Positions 1-9,478 are shown, counted from the first letter of the stretch. The stretch is 64,000 nucleotides of DNA from Hyphomicrobiales bacterium (GCA_900468625.1 UBUL01000015.1:124001-188000); one strand, 5' to 3'. Notes: generated by a model not told the origin, from the letters alone. A program made the numbers and translations.

Positions 1-768
1 CTCGTTGCTCCCTTCCTGGCACTGGTTGCCGGTGCGCTGGTGCCGGCCTATGGCGTGCCGCTTACCTTCAAGACGGCATCGCTCAATGCCTTCACGGAAA
101 TCCTGTTTCGGCAGAGCATAACGCGCACCGCCTTTTCCAATTCGTTGTTTCTTGCCGGCATGACGGCATTCGGTCTCCTGCTGGTGACAGTGCTTGCCGC
201 CTATGCGCTGACGCGGCGCAAGGACATGCTGAGCCGCATCGTCGGCGGCATGATCGAGATCCCCTATGCGCTGCCGGGCATCATCATCGCCGTCTGCTTC
301 ATTCTGGTGTTTGCAGCACCATTGCCGATCCTCAATGTCACGCTCTACGGGACGATCTGGATCATCCTGCTCGCTTATTTCTCCGCCTATTTCGCGGTCA
401 GCCTGAAGCCGGTCATGAGCGCCTTCCTGCAACTTGATCCGGCGCTGGAAGAGGCGGCGCGTCTTTCAGGGGCCGGCTTCTTCCGCCGTCTTGCCGATAT
501 CATCGTGCCGCTGATCGCGCCGGCGGCGGGAGCATCGGTAATCCTCGTTTTCCTCATCGCCTGCAACGAGCTGACCGTTTCGGCGCTGCTCTGGTCGGCG
601 GGTACGCAGACGCTCGGCGTCGTCATCTACAATTTCGACGATGGCGGCAGCGCCGACCTTGCCTCGGCCATGTCGGTCATCGTCATCGCCATGGTCGTCA
701 TCATGATGGTGCTTCTGGAAATCATGGCCAAGCGTCTGCCGAAGGGAGTCGTGCCTTGGCGAAGCTGA
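1..768 (+). CDS. ABC transporter permease, 3' part (iron/polyamine type)
   Basis: The reading frame is open from the first base, so the 5' part lies outside the window. The visible 255 residues are hydrophobic with about six membrane segments. They carry the permease EAA loop, seen as EEAARLSGAGFFRRL near the middle, which docks onto the ATPase. The overall look is that of FbpB/ThiP-type permeases for Fe(III), thiamine or polyamines. The stop overlaps the ATPase start by 13 bp, so the two are translationally coupled. The substrate-binding protein is not in the window, so the substrate cannot be fixed. Confidence 0.88.
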   Translation, partial: LVAPFLALVAGALVPAYGVPLTFKTASLNAFTEILFRQSITRTAFSNSLFLAGMTAFGLLLVTVLAAYALTRRKDMLSRIVGGMIEIPYALPGIIIAVCFILVFAAPLPILNVTLYGTIWIILLAYFSAYFAVSLKPVMSAFLQLDPALEEAARLSGAGFFRRLADIIVPLIAPAAGASVILVFLIACNELTVSALLWSAGTQTLGVVIYNFDDGGSADLASAMSVIVIAMVVIMMVLLEIMAKRLPKGVVPWRS

Positions 769-1787
769 TCCTCAATCATATCGGTAAGGATTTCGGTACA
801 GGCGGGCGCGCCGCTGTCAATGCCTTGTCGCTTGACGTTCGTGAAGGCGGCTTCCTGGCGCTGCTTGGCCCCTCCGGCTGTGGGAAGACGACCGTTCTTC
901 GAATGATAGCCGGCTTCGAGCAGCCGACGGATGGCTCCATCCTTCTCGGCGAACGGCTGCTTGCGGATGCAGCGAATATGCTGCCGCCGGAGCGGCGCAA
1001 CATGGCGATGGTGTTTCAGTCCTATGCGCTCTGGCCGCATATGAATGTCGCCGACAACGTCGGTTATCCGCTGAAGGTGCGCGGCATTTCCGGCGAGCGC
1101 TACCGCGAGAAGGTGCGCGAGGCGCTCGCGACCGTGCGGCTTGGCGATTATGCGGAACGCAGGCCAGCGGATCTTTCCGGCGGCCAGCGGCAGCGCGTGG
1201 CGCTCGCCCGCTGCCTGGTGACATCGCCCGATGTCGTGCTGCTCGATGAGCCGCTCGCCAATCTCGACCGTCACCTGAAGAAGGAGATGGAGGAGACGTT
1301 TCGCGAATTCCATCAGCGCTCGGGCGCCACGATGGTCTATGTCACGCATGACCAGAGCGAAGCGATGGCGCTCGCGACCGACGTTGCCGTCATGTCCGAG
1401 GGGCGGCTGCTGCAGGTTGCACCGCCGGCCAAGATCTATGCATGCCCCGAAGGTAAAATGGTGGGCAGCCTTGTCGGGCAGGGTGCCATCCTGTCGCTCG
1501 CTTTTCCAGATTGCGGGCCGCGCCGCATCGACTGGCCGTCCTTCGGAGATATATGGGATAATCGGGCAGGCGGGTCTGCACAGGCGGATATCCTCGTACG
1601 GCCCGAAGACGTGGTCGCCGATGCGGAGGGTATTTCCTGCCACGTCGATTCCGTTCTCTATGAGGGCGAGCGCTATGCGATAAGGCTCTCGATGCCGGAT
1701 GGGCAAGTGCTGCGCGCCTATAGCCGCGAGGCTGTCGCTGTGGGTGACGTCTACCCGGTTGCCATTCGCTCCGCTTGGCGGCTTTGA
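756..1787 (+). CDS. ABC transporter ATP-binding protein, iron/polyamine type
   Basis: This 343-residue nucleotide-binding subunit energises import by the upstream permease. It shows a Walker A GPSGCGKTT at about residues 38-46, the signature LSGGQRQR near 139, a Walker B VVLLDEP, and the H-loop YVTHDQ. The C-terminal third (from about 235) has the TOBE-like extension of FbpC/PotA-type ATPases. The start is a TTG within the end of the permease gene, giving MAKLILNHIGKDFG, a normal N-terminus for the family. Fe(III) and polyamines are both possible substrates. Confidence 0.9.
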   Translation: MAKLILNHIGKDFGTGGRAAVNALSLDVREGGFLALLGPSGCGKTTVLRMIAGFEQPTDGSILLGERLLADAANMLPPERRNMAMVFQSYALWPHMNVADNVGYPLKVRGISGERYREKVREALATVRLGDYAERRPADLSGGQRQRVALARCLVTSPDVVLLDEPLANLDRHLKKEMEETFREFHQRSGATMVYVTHDQSEAMALATDVAVMSEGRLLQVAPPAKIYACPEGKMVGSLVGQGAILSLAFPDCGPRRIDWPSFGDIWDNRAGGSAQADILVRPEDVVADAEGISCHVDSVLYEGERYAIRLSMPDGQVLRAYSREAVAVGDVYPVAIRSAWRL

Positions 1788-1865
1788 TCGGGTAGCGACA
1801 AGGTGGTTGTTCGCCGTCGCCTCCTATGCTTGATTTGCTCGGCGTCACGAATGGGAGTCGCGCAT

Positions 1866-2861
1866 ATGCCCGATCACAGTTTTCCGATTTTCGATCTCGG
1901 CGCCTTCGAAGCGGCCGATCATCACGAGAAAAGGCGGATCGGCGCGGAGGTGGATCTGATATGCCGCTCGACCGGCTTCCTGGCGATTGCCAACCACGGC
2001 GTCGCCGATGCTGTTATCGCCGAGGTTTGGAAGAAGACGCAGTCCTTCTTCGATTTGCCGCCCGAGGTGAAGCAGCGCGCCAAGACGCTCTATCCCGGCT
2101 ATCCCTACGGCTATCTCGGGCCGGGGACTGAAGCGCTCGCAAAATCGCGCAATGTCGACACGCCGCCGGATCTGAAGGAAAGTTTCAACGGCGGCCCGCT
2201 TTCCGTTCCAGCTGGCATGACCGACCCGGAAGCACTAGGCTTCTGCTATGCCGCGACCATCTGGCCGGAAGGACCAGAAGGTTTCGCGGAAGCCTGGAAG
2301 GCTTATTATCGGGCGATGGAGGATCTGGCGGCGCGCATCATGCGCGTGTTCGCAACCGCCCTCGGCCTCGACGAGCGCTTCTTCGATCCCTATGTGGATG
2401 CGCCGATCAGCGCGCTGAGAGCGCTGAACTATCCCGAGCAGCATGTATCGCCGCAGCCGGACCAGCTTCGCGCCGGCGCACATACCGACTACGGCAGCCT
2501 GACGATCCTCCTGCCGCAGCCCGGTTCCAAAGGGCTTGAGATCATTGCCCCCGACGGCAACTGGATGCCGGTGCCGCCGGTCGAGGGCGCTTTCGTCATC
2601 AATATCGGCGACCTGATGGCGCTCTGGACAAACGATCGCTGGGTTTCGACCGTGCACCGCGTCGTCAATCCGCCGCCGGAAGAGGGTGGCATGCAGCGGC
2701 GGCAATCCCTGGCCTTTTTCCATCAGCCGAACTGGTTTGCCGAAATCGCCTGCCTGCCTTCATGCCTGACGCCGGGTGAGGAGCCGAAATACGCCCCCCT
2801 TCTGTCCGGTCCTTATCTGATGGGCAAATTCAAATCGACTGTCACAGCCAAGACCGGCTGA
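1866..2861 (+). CDS. 2-oxoglutarate/Fe(II)-dependent oxygenase, isopenicillin N synthase-like
   Basis: The 331-residue protein has the DIOX_N plus 2OG-FeII_Oxy architecture. The iron triad is visible as H206-x-D208 (AHTDYGSLTILLP) and H264 (TVHRVVNPP), followed by an R-x-S motif (RRQSLAFF) that would bind 2-oxoglutarate. The ATG at 1866 is preferred because a GGGAG lies about 10 bases upstream; an in-frame ATG at 1851 is the alternative. It follows the ABC ATPase by 78 bp on the same strand and may share its transcript. The substrate is unknown; family members hydroxylate or desaturate small molecules. Confidence 0.88.
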   Translation: MPDHSFPIFDLGAFEAADHHEKRRIGAEVDLICRSTGFLAIANHGVADAVIAEVWKKTQSFFDLPPEVKQRAKTLYPGYPYGYLGPGTEALAKSRNVDTPPDLKESFNGGPLSVPAGMTDPEALGFCYAATIWPEGPEGFAEAWKAYYRAMEDLAARIMRVFATALGLDERFFDPYVDAPISALRALNYPEQHVSPQPDQLRAGAHTDYGSLTILLPQPGSKGLEIIAPDGNWMPVPPVEGAFVINIGDLMALWTNDRWVSTVHRVVNPPPEEGGMQRRQSLAFFHQPNWFAEIACLPSCLTPGEEPKYAPLLSGPYLMGKFKSTVTAKTG

Positions 2862-2908
2862 TGCGAGTATGATAAGCCGGCTCATATTCTCGTAAACTGG
2901 AATGCTTC

Positions 2909-4024
2909 ATGTCCCTGCGCCTCGCGACATTCAATGTCGAAAACCTTCTGACACGTTTCGATTATACCGGTTTTCGCAACCAGCTGCGCCAGGATCGTGT
3001 GCTGCAGCTCTTCGATGTTCGCAGCGAAGAGGTTTATCAGCAGCTGGAGGCGGCGCGCGTGGTCGCCGCGACCGACGACACCAGGCAGATGACGGCGCTG
3101 GCGATTGCGGACGCGGATGCCGACATCATCTGCCTGCAGGAAGTCGACAACATGGCTGCGCTGCAGGCATTCGAATATGGCTATCTTTACCGCATGGTCG
3201 GCAACGGCTACCGCCAGAAATTCCTTATCGAGGGCAATGACAGCCGCGGCATCGATGTCGCCGTGATGATGCGCGAGCAAACCCGTGACGGCCAGCCGAT
3301 CGTGCTCAACGACATCAAAAGTCATGCCATGGTGACATACGGCGATTTCGGCCTCTTCAACGATGAGCTTGCTGAACTCGGCCTTCATGCGGAAGACAAG
3401 GTCTTCAAGCGGGATTGCCTGGAGCTGCATTTCCATATCGGTGGCATTCCGTTTTCTCTCTATGTGGTACACCTGAAATCGATGGCGCCGGCGCGCGAAG
3501 GCATGGATGGGCGTTACGCGACCATGCCGATCCGCCGAGCCGAGACCTTGGCGGTTCGCCGCATCATCGAGGACCGGTTCGGTGCCGGCCATACGGCGAC
3601 GAAGAATTTCGCCATCTGCGGTGACATGAATGACTATCAGGAATGGATCGACGTCATCGGAACGCGCCGCACCGGCTACCGCTTCGAGCCGCGTGTCGAA
3701 GAAAAGGAGAGCGCGCTCGATGTTTTCAGTCACGACGGCTTTGCTGAAAATATCGCGCGCCGCCGTGAAGAATTCGACCGCTGGACGCTCTATCATGCGC
3801 GCGGACCGCAGGAGCAGCGGCTCTGCCAGCTCGACTACATCTGGCTGTCACCGGCTCTGGCGCGCGCCAATGCAACAGGTGTGCCGGACATCGTCCGTTC
3901 GGGTCAGCCCTTCCGCACTATATTTCCTCCGGGGCTGGAGGTAGAGCGCTATCCGCGCATCGGCTGGGACAGGCCGAAAGCATCCGACCATTGCCCCGTC
4001 GTCATGACATTGGATTTGATATGA
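2909..4024 (+). CDS. Endonuclease/exonuclease/phosphatase (EEP) family protein
   Basis: The 371-residue protein carries the EEP-fold signatures in order: ATFNVENLL at the N-terminus, the metal-binding glutamate in CLQEVDN (about residue 74), GDMNDY (about 240) and the C-terminal SDHCPV catalytic His motif. Members are Mg-dependent phosphodiesterases acting on nucleic acids, phospholipids or inositol phosphates; the substrate cannot be read from sequence. No signal peptide is seen, so it is probably cytoplasmic. The stop overlaps the Nudix gene start (ATGA), so the two are translationally coupled. Confidence 0.87.
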   Translation: MSLRLATFNVENLLTRFDYTGFRNQLRQDRVLQLFDVRSEEVYQQLEAARVVAATDDTRQMTALAIADADADIICLQEVDNMAALQAFEYGYLYRMVGNGYRQKFLIEGNDSRGIDVAVMMREQTRDGQPIVLNDIKSHAMVTYGDFGLFNDELAELGLHAEDKVFKRDCLELHFHIGGIPFSLYVVHLKSMAPAREGMDGRYATMPIRRAETLAVRRIIEDRFGAGHTATKNFAICGDMNDYQEWIDVIGTRRTGYRFEPRVEEKESALDVFSHDGFAENIARRREEFDRWTLYHARGPQEQRLCQLDYIWLSPALARANATGVPDIVRSGQPFRTIFPPGLEVERYPRIGWDRPKASDHCPVVMTLDLI

Positions 4025-4770
4025 CCGTTTCAGAACAGAACGACATGGCCGGCTGGCCGCCGGAAGGCAGCGTATTTCCCGTCTCCAGCATCGATCTCGC
4101 CGTGCTTGCCGGCGAGCATCCCTTCCATCTGCGTGAGCGGGGGGAGGCGCAGGCGAACTGGGCAAGGGAAATCGCGGCCAATCCATCGCTTTATGACGGC
4201 CGGATGGTCTTTCAGCATCGGCTGTCGATCGCCGACGGTGCGATCAAGGGGGAAGCCTATGTGACACCCTTCTCGACGTTTCTCTGGTGGCGAAAGCAGA
4301 GGCAGCCGGGAGGCTACCACCTCTTTGCCTTCGCCGTCGCGGTATCGTCGGACGGAGCCCTCATCGCAATCAGAATGGCGCCGCACACGGCCAATCCCGG
4401 CCAGGTCTATTGCGCCGCCGGCTCCATGGACGAGAACGATATTGTCGACGGACGCTGCGATGTCGAGGGCAATATGCGCCGCGAGGTTCTGGAGGAGACC
4501 GGCCTCGACCTGAGTGATGCGCTTCCGGAGTCCGGATACTATGCCACGCATGTCAATCGGTCGGTCACGCTTTTTCGCGTTTTCCGCTTTCCCTGGACGG
4601 CCGAGGATATGCTGCGGCGGATCGAGGCGCATATGCTTGTTTCCGAAGAGGACGAAGTCGATGGCGTGGTCGCCATTCGATCATCCGACCCCGCGGCGCA
4701 TCGTTACAACATTTCGATGCTGCCCATTCTTGCCTGGTTCTTCGGCGGCGGGAAACGGACTACTGCATAA
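4021..4770 (+). CDS. Nudix hydrolase
   Basis: This is a 249-residue protein whose ATG overlaps the stop of the EEP gene by 4 bp. It contains a Nudix core, REVLEETGLDL, preceded about 20 residues earlier by the glycine region GSMDENDIVDG. Nudix enzymes cleave nucleoside diphosphates linked to another moiety. The N-terminal 100 residues are an extra domain typical of the larger Nudix proteins. The substrate is unknown. Coupling with an EEP phosphohydrolase suggests a joint housecleaning or nucleotide-derivative role (inference). Confidence 0.85.
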   Translation: MTVSEQNDMAGWPPEGSVFPVSSIDLAVLAGEHPFHLRERGEAQANWAREIAANPSLYDGRMVFQHRLSIADGAIKGEAYVTPFSTFLWWRKQRQPGGYHLFAFAVAVSSDGALIAIRMAPHTANPGQVYCAAGSMDENDIVDGRCDVEGNMRREVLEETGLDLSDALPESGYYATHVNRSVTLFRVFRFPWTAEDMLRRIEAHMLVSEEDEVDGVVAIRSSDPAAHRYNISMLPILAWFFGGGKRTTA

Positions 4771-4903
4771 TTCCCTAAATCGGGAATAAAATCATGCGGC
4801 AGCTTTGAAGCGCTGCAGCGATCTTTGTGCGTCACATATGACGCGCGGGCGCTATAGGCTTGCGCTGTATTTGCTTGCCGGTATGAATAATTAGTCTGGA
4901 AGC

Positions 4904-5836
4904 ATGATGGAGGCGGGATTGGCGCGCAGCTACAGTGTCTATGATGTGTTCACCGACAGCAAGCTGGCGGGCAATCCATTGGGGATCATCTTCGACGCCG
5001 ATGACCTAAGCGACGAGGCGATGCAGTCGATCGCCAGGGAACTGAACCTCTCCGAAACGGTGTTCGTATTGCCGCCTCAAAATCCCGCTCACACGGCGAA
5101 CCTGCGGATATTCACGCCCAGCTGCGAATTGCCTTTTGCCGGGCATCCGACGGTTGGTACTGCGATCGCGCTGGCGGAGCGAGCCCATGCCAGCCATGGC
5201 GGAGATCTCGATCTCGTCTGCGTGCTGGACGAGCGCATCGGGCCGGTGCGCTGCGCCATCAAGCTGCGACAGAACAAGGCGGGCTTTGCCGAGTTCGATC
5301 TGCCGAGAAAATCGCAGCAGATCCTTCTGCCGCTCGACAGGGCGGACATCGCCAATGCGCTCAGCCTGAAGGTCACCGAGATAGGTTTCGAGAACCACGT
5401 TCCGTCCATCTGGAGCGCCGGCGTACCATTCCTTCTCGTGCCGGTGCACGATGTCGGGGCGTCGGAGCGACTGGAATTCGACGCGCAACTTTGGGAAAAG
5501 ACGGTTCCTTTCGTCGAGGGCGCGCTTGCCTCCGCCTTCATCTATTGTCGTGGTGGCGTCAATCACGTAGCGAAGTTTCACGCGCGCGTCTTTCCGGTCG
5601 GCATGGGGATCGTCGAGGATCCAGCGACGGGTTCCGCGGTTGCGGCAATGTCCGGCGCCATCAATCAGTTCGATGCCCTGCCGGATGGACATCATCCTTT
5701 CATCATCGAACAGGGCATAGAGATGGGACGGCCATCGCTGATTCATCTTCATCTCGATGTCGACAGCGGGCAGATCGCCAACGCGCGCATTGGAGGCCAG
5801 GCGGTGCGTATTGCCTCCGGAATTCTTGAGCTTTGA
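4904..5836 (+). CDS. PhzF family protein (phenazine biosynthesis-like isomerase/epimerase fold)
   Basis: The 310-residue protein has the duplicated diaminopimelate-epimerase-like fold of PhzF. It shows the catalytic glutamate in NLSETVF, the FAGHPTVGTA motif and the C-terminal DPATGSA motif, the family's three hallmarks. Length matches the family (about 280-310). There are no other phenazine genes nearby, so an isomerase of unknown substrate is the safer call. The start is the first of two consecutive ATG codons; a few residues of uncertainty remain. Confidence 0.87.
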   Translation: MMEAGLARSYSVYDVFTDSKLAGNPLGIIFDADDLSDEAMQSIARELNLSETVFVLPPQNPAHTANLRIFTPSCELPFAGHPTVGTAIALAERAHASHGGDLDLVCVLDERIGPVRCAIKLRQNKAGFAEFDLPRKSQQILLPLDRADIANALSLKVTEIGFENHVPSIWSAGVPFLLVPVHDVGASERLEFDAQLWEKTVPFVEGALASAFIYCRGGVNHVAKFHARVFPVGMGIVEDPATGSAVAAMSGAINQFDALPDGHHPFIIEQGIEMGRPSLIHLHLDVDSGQIANARIGGQAVRIASGILEL

Positions 5837-5960
5837 TTTTATTGGATTTTCCGCGGACTCTGAAATTTTTTTGACAAATAATCAAAGAAAATTCGTCTGG
5901 CCGCTGGACAATCAAACCGATCCTATTTATATGCCCGGTCACGCCGCCAGCAAGCGGTAC

Positions 5961-6036
<76 letters not shown>

Positions 6037-6491
6037 TCTTTTCAAGCACTTAGCTGAAATTTTCGCTGATTAACGACAACGGTTCGGAAGCCGTCTTAGC
6101 TTCTTGCTCCACGTTGTTCCGTGTCCGGCGACGCCGATCGCCTTTGGTCAGCTGTCGCTTTCCGACAGCCGGCTATCCTAAGGTCTGTCCGGCCATGTCC
6201 GGTACATGGAACGTGCCGACCACCGAGAGAACGCGGAGGCGGCTGGCCAGTTCCGCGCCTGAAAAGAAACTGCGCGGTTATCAGTCCGAAAGTCTGCCAA
6301 ATAGAAGGCCGGCAAATACGCCCAAGAGCTGTCGCAATCAGGATGGACTGCTGGCCGATGGATTTTCCTTTGCACCCTGCACCACATTTCGGCCTTCAGG
6401 AATGGTCTGGGTACTCCACCAATGGCCATACCGTGCGGGCTGTTCATCAGTCAGGCTGAGATTGTTGCGTGAGAGGGAACGCCGGACCTGT
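6037..6491. other. Intergenic stretch with no convincing gene
   Basis: This region lies directly downstream of tRNA-Lys. It has open frames on both strands, but none shows a recognisable protein, a good ribosome binding site or consistent coding bias. It may be a degraded insertion next to the tRNA, but no repeat of the tRNA 3' end was found elsewhere in the window. Confidence 0.5.
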
Positions 6492-6614
6492 TCAGCGGAG
6501 ATGCAGCAGGAACATGGTCGGCGCGGTTACGGACATTGTGAAGAATAGGAAAGACAGCCCATATTTCAGCCGTCTTATCCGGCGCGTTTTGATACCATCC
6601 CAATCGTAGCGCAT
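6492..6614 (-). CDS. Putative small membrane protein, 40 aa
   Basis: A 40-residue frame begins MRYDWDGIKTRRIRRLKYG and continues into a single hydrophobic segment (LSFLFFTMSVTAPTMFLL). The layout is a basic, Arg-rich N-terminus followed by one transmembrane helix, typical of an inner-membrane miniprotein. An AGAGGG sits 8 bases before this ATG and favours it over the ATG two codons upstream. No family is recognised. Gene-poor surroundings and the small size keep confidence moderate. Confidence 0.45.
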   Translation of the reverse strand: MRYDWDGIKTRRIRRLKYGLSFLFFTMSVTAPTMFLLHLR

Positions 6615-6916
6615 AAGCATATCCCTCTGCTTTCGTATTTCTCGTGAATGCAAAGGAGTATCTTGAATATTGTTTGCGCGAGGCTTGCGAAATATTGTTG
6701 CCGGCCGGAGTGGCGACAGTGTCGTTTCATGCAATCCTATGATGAAATATCCGCTGTTGTATTTTCCAGGTGCAATACTCTGCTTACTTTGACTATCCGG
6801 GTGGAGGCCGGTGCTGTGCCATGTTTGATATAGATGGGATGCGGTGCCGTTTCGCATCGCACCTCACCAAGCATGTCTGCTCGGCGGCATTGCCATCGCC
6901 TTCAACCGGCGTACGC
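6615..6916. other. Intergenic stretch with no gene seen
   Basis: About 300 bp between two putative small membrane-protein genes on the minus strand. It would contain the promoter of the 40-residue frame. No longer gene, RNA or repeat is recognised. Confidence 0.4.
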
Positions 6917-7021
6917 TCAATGCTTTTTATGCCCGCCTTCCATCAGGCTGAACACAAGGATGGCTGCGAGGATCAGCATCAACGTATAGTCGAAAGGGGT
7001 GAGGATACGAAGCAGTTCCAT
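6917..7021 (-). CDS. Putative small membrane protein, 34 aa
   Basis: A 34-residue frame begins MELLRILTPFDYT, passes through one hydrophobic helix (LMLILAAILVFSLM) and ends in a basic tail (EGGHKKH). A strong GGGAGGAG ribosome binding site lies 7 bases before the ATG, which is the main reason to believe it. It resembles the size class of accessory subunits such as CydX or KdpF but matches neither in sequence. No function is assigned. It is divergent from the FAD/NAD(P) protein gene at 7324. Confidence 0.55.
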   Translation of the reverse strand: MELLRILTPFDYTLMLILAAILVFSLMEGGHKKH

Positions 7022-7323
7022 GATGTTTCTCCTCCCAGAGAATACGAACCAGAACAACCGTTAGTATGTTCCTTCAAAAGGCGTGTGCCAAGTTTTTTAC
7101 ATCCTGCGGTGCAAAAACAGCATTGTGCGAGGCACAAATAACTGTTTGTTTAAAAAGGCATATCAGCACGGGATTGACTTCTGAAAGTTGCATGACGAGG
7201 GGACACCCGCTGCAATCGGGTTGTCAATAAATTTTATAGAGTATATCATCATCTTGAGTGGTAATTGCGATCGGTCGGCGCGCGGGAAATTCATGCGGCG
7301 ATCAGTCCGGAGGGAGTTGGCTA
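7022..7323. promoter_or_regulatory. AT-rich divergent intergenic region
   Basis: This 300-bp region separates the 34-residue minus-strand frame from the plus-strand FAD/NAD(P) gene and must hold promoters for both. TTGTCA near 7221 followed by a TATA-rich stretch is a possible -35/-10 pair for the rightward gene. This is a visual call only. Confidence 0.35.
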
Positions 7324-8784
7324 TTGTCTATCGGCTCTGACCATCAAGCGCGTGATTTGCCCGTCATCGCCATCGTCGGCGGCGGCGTTTCCGGAACGGC
7401 GGTTGCTTTCCATCTGCTGCAGCGACAGACGTTGAAGGCCGGCCAGCTCTTTATATTCGAGCCTCGGAAGCGCCTCGGGGCAGGGCTTGCCTATGACACG
7501 CAGGACCCCGCTCACCGCATCAATGTGCCGGCCGCCAAGATGAGCCTGCTGCCCGATGACATCGAGCATTTTCAACGGTGGCTGCAGGAGAAAAATGCGC
7601 TTGCTGATGATGAAGCGGCTGTTGCCGCCAATGGCGGCCTTTTTCCGCGGCGCTCCGTTTTTGGTAACTACATCAACAGCATGATCCGCCCTTACGTCGA
7701 GGATGGGCGTCTTGTCCACCTCGGTCAAAATGTGGAGCGTGTTCAAAGGATGGGCCACCGTTGGAAAGTCACTGGCGCTGCGGGACAGAGCGTGGAAGCG
7801 GATATTCTCGTCGTCGCCACCAGCCATCCTTCCCCCTTGCCGCCGCGAGAGTTGCAGGAAGCGCTTGCCGATCACCCACGCTTCGTTGCCGATCCGACAC
7901 GGCCGGATGCGCTTGCCGCCATCCGCGCTGGGGACCGTGTGCTGGTCGTCGGCAACGGCTTGACCTCGGCCGACGTCATCGCCTCCCTCGCACTGAGGGG
8001 ACACGAGGGACCGATCACGGCCATATCCAGACGTGGCCTGCGTTCGCGCGGGCACGCGGCAGTAAAGCAGGAACTGTTCGGCGATTTCGTCAGCCAGCCC
8101 TCAAAGACCGCACTGGATCTTCTGCGTCGTGTGCGGACCGCCATCCGCGAAGCGGAGGCCGAGGGGCGCAGCTGGCATGCGGTCATCGATCAGGTGAGGG
8201 CGCAGGGCCGGCATCCGTGGCAGGCGCTGCCGGTCGAAGAACGCCGCCGACTTGTCAGGCATTTGAGGCCGTTTTGGGATGTGCATCGTTTTCGCGTGGC
8301 GCCGCAGGTGGAGGCGGTCGGTGAGCGGGCGCTTGCAAGCGGCCGGCTCGAGGTGCTGGCGGCCTCGGTCGCGGCCGTGGACGTCACCGATGGCGTCATC
8401 GATTGTACGTTGCGGCTCAGCCGTTCCGAACGGCGCATCGACAAGCAGTTCGATGCGGTCGTCGTTACCACCGGTCCGGGGCACCGTGGCATTCTTCAGT
8501 CGCAAGGCTGGATCGATGAGCTGTCGAACGCCGGATTTCTGGCGCTGGACCCCGCGCGGCTCGGATTCGCCTGCGACATGCAATCGCATGCACTCGCAAC
8601 TGATGGAACGGCGGTGCCGTCTCTGTTTATTTCCGGACCGCTAGCACGCGGAACTTTCGGCGAACTCATGGGATTGCCTGAAGTGGTCGAGCATGCCGTG
8701 CTCGTCGCCGAACAGGTTGCTGGCGCGATCAACGACTACAAGCCCGAGCAAAGGAAGGCCTATTGGGATAGTAGCGCCGCCTGA
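7324..8784 (+). CDS. FAD/NAD(P)-binding protein, YdhS/COG4529-like (copy 1)
   Basis: The 486-residue protein has two dinucleotide-binding motifs. The N-terminal FAD site is IAIVGGGVSG (about residues 15-24) and a second Rossmann site is VLVVGNGLTSADV in the middle. This is the layout of the pyr_redox_9 / HcaD-like group. The TTG start is chosen because AGGGAG lies 8 bases upstream; the frame is open further upstream without a better start. A diverged paralogue lies at 11405. With the Rrf2 regulator and SfnB-type enzyme between them, a role in flavin-linked sulfur metabolism is plausible (inference). Confidence 0.85.
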   Translation: MSIGSDHQARDLPVIAIVGGGVSGTAVAFHLLQRQTLKAGQLFIFEPRKRLGAGLAYDTQDPAHRINVPAAKMSLLPDDIEHFQRWLQEKNALADDEAAVAANGGLFPRRSVFGNYINSMIRPYVEDGRLVHLGQNVERVQRMGHRWKVTGAAGQSVEADILVVATSHPSPLPPRELQEALADHPRFVADPTRPDALAAIRAGDRVLVVGNGLTSADVIASLALRGHEGPITAISRRGLRSRGHAAVKQELFGDFVSQPSKTALDLLRRVRTAIREAEAEGRSWHAVIDQVRAQGRHPWQALPVEERRRLVRHLRPFWDVHRFRVAPQVEAVGERALASGRLEVLAASVAAVDVTDGVIDCTLRLSRSERRIDKQFDAVVVTTGPGHRGILQSQGWIDELSNAGFLALDPARLGFACDMQSHALATDGTAVPSLFISGPLARGTFGELMGLPEVVEHAVLVAEQVAGAINDYKPEQRKAYWDSSAA

Positions 8785-8836
8785 ATCCAAGAAAAACCGC
8801 AAATTCGTTGCTTAGACGATACAATTGCCTAAATTT

Positions 8837-8864
8837 ACTCATATAAACTATACAATTTGTGAGT
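8837..8864. promoter_or_regulatory. Imperfect dyad upstream of the Rrf2 regulator
   Basis: ACTCAT and GTGAGT form the ends of a 28-bp imperfect inverted repeat with an AT-rich centre, about 125 bp before the Rrf2 ATG. The octamer ATACAATT occurs inside it and again about 34 bp upstream. Rrf2 proteins bind dyads of this size, so autoregulation is possible but unproven. Confidence 0.3.
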
Positions 8865-8989
8865 TACTGTCTTGTTCGTATGGTGTGGCGGGGTTACTTC
8901 GGCGCTCCATGCTGACGGGACCGGCCGGTTGAGTCTCTTTTGAGTGATGCCGCGTCTTCAACAATCGACTTGCAGTAGAGCGGACGGCC

Positions 8990-9457
8990 ATGCTTACGAA
9001 AAAAGGAAAATATGGGTTGAAGGCGCTGGTGGATCTCGCTCGCCTCGGTCCGGGCGAAACCGCGTTCATCAACGATATCGCGCTGCGCAACAATATTCCG
9101 AAAAAGTTTCTCGATACGATCCTGCTCGAATTGCGAAATGCCGGCGTCCTGCGCTCGAAGAAGGGGCCAGGCGGCGGTTATTCGCTCTCGCGTCCGGCAT
9201 CGGAGATCCGTATCGGCCACGTCATTCGCACTCTGGATGGCCCGCTGGCGCCGATCCGCTGTGCAAGCCGCACGGCCTATGAAGCCTGCGACGACTGTTC
9301 CGATCCGGAGCGCTGTCAGGTGCGGCGCTCCATGACGGAGGTGCGTGACGCGATTGCCGAAATTCTCGATAACATGTCGCTGGAGCAATTCGTTGCCGGC
9401 GGCGGCGATATCGATGTCCCGGAACGGGAAGACTATCGCGCATCGAATATCGGCTGA
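8990..9457 (+). CDS. Rrf2 family transcriptional regulator
   Basis: The 155-residue protein begins MLTKKGKYGLKAL, the usual Rrf2 winged-helix N-terminus, and shows the wing motif KGPGGGYSLSRP. Four cysteines (RCASR... CDDC...RC, about residues 90-110) lie where IscR-type members hold a [2Fe-2S] cluster, so it may sense Fe-S status, sulfur or redox state. It lies between a YdhS-like FAD gene and a convergent SfnB-type oxidoreductase. It probably controls those genes; cysteine-metabolism regulators such as CymR belong to the same family. Confidence 0.9.
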   Translation: MLTKKGKYGLKALVDLARLGPGETAFINDIALRNNIPKKFLDTILLELRNAGVLRSKKGPGGGYSLSRPASEIRIGHVIRTLDGPLAPIRCASRTAYEACDDCSDPERCQVRRSMTEVRDAIAEILDNMSLEQFVAGGGDIDVPEREDYRASNIG

Positions 9458-9478
9458 TCGTTTCAGCATCCGCCAAGG

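Noticed and set aside
627..1706. 359-codon minus-strand frame opposite the ABC ATPase
   Set aside because: Mirror frame of a gene with clear Walker motifs; no plausible product.
6114..6548. 144-codon plus-strand frame after tRNA-Lys
   Set aside because: No ribosome binding site, no family similarity and competing open frames on both strands.
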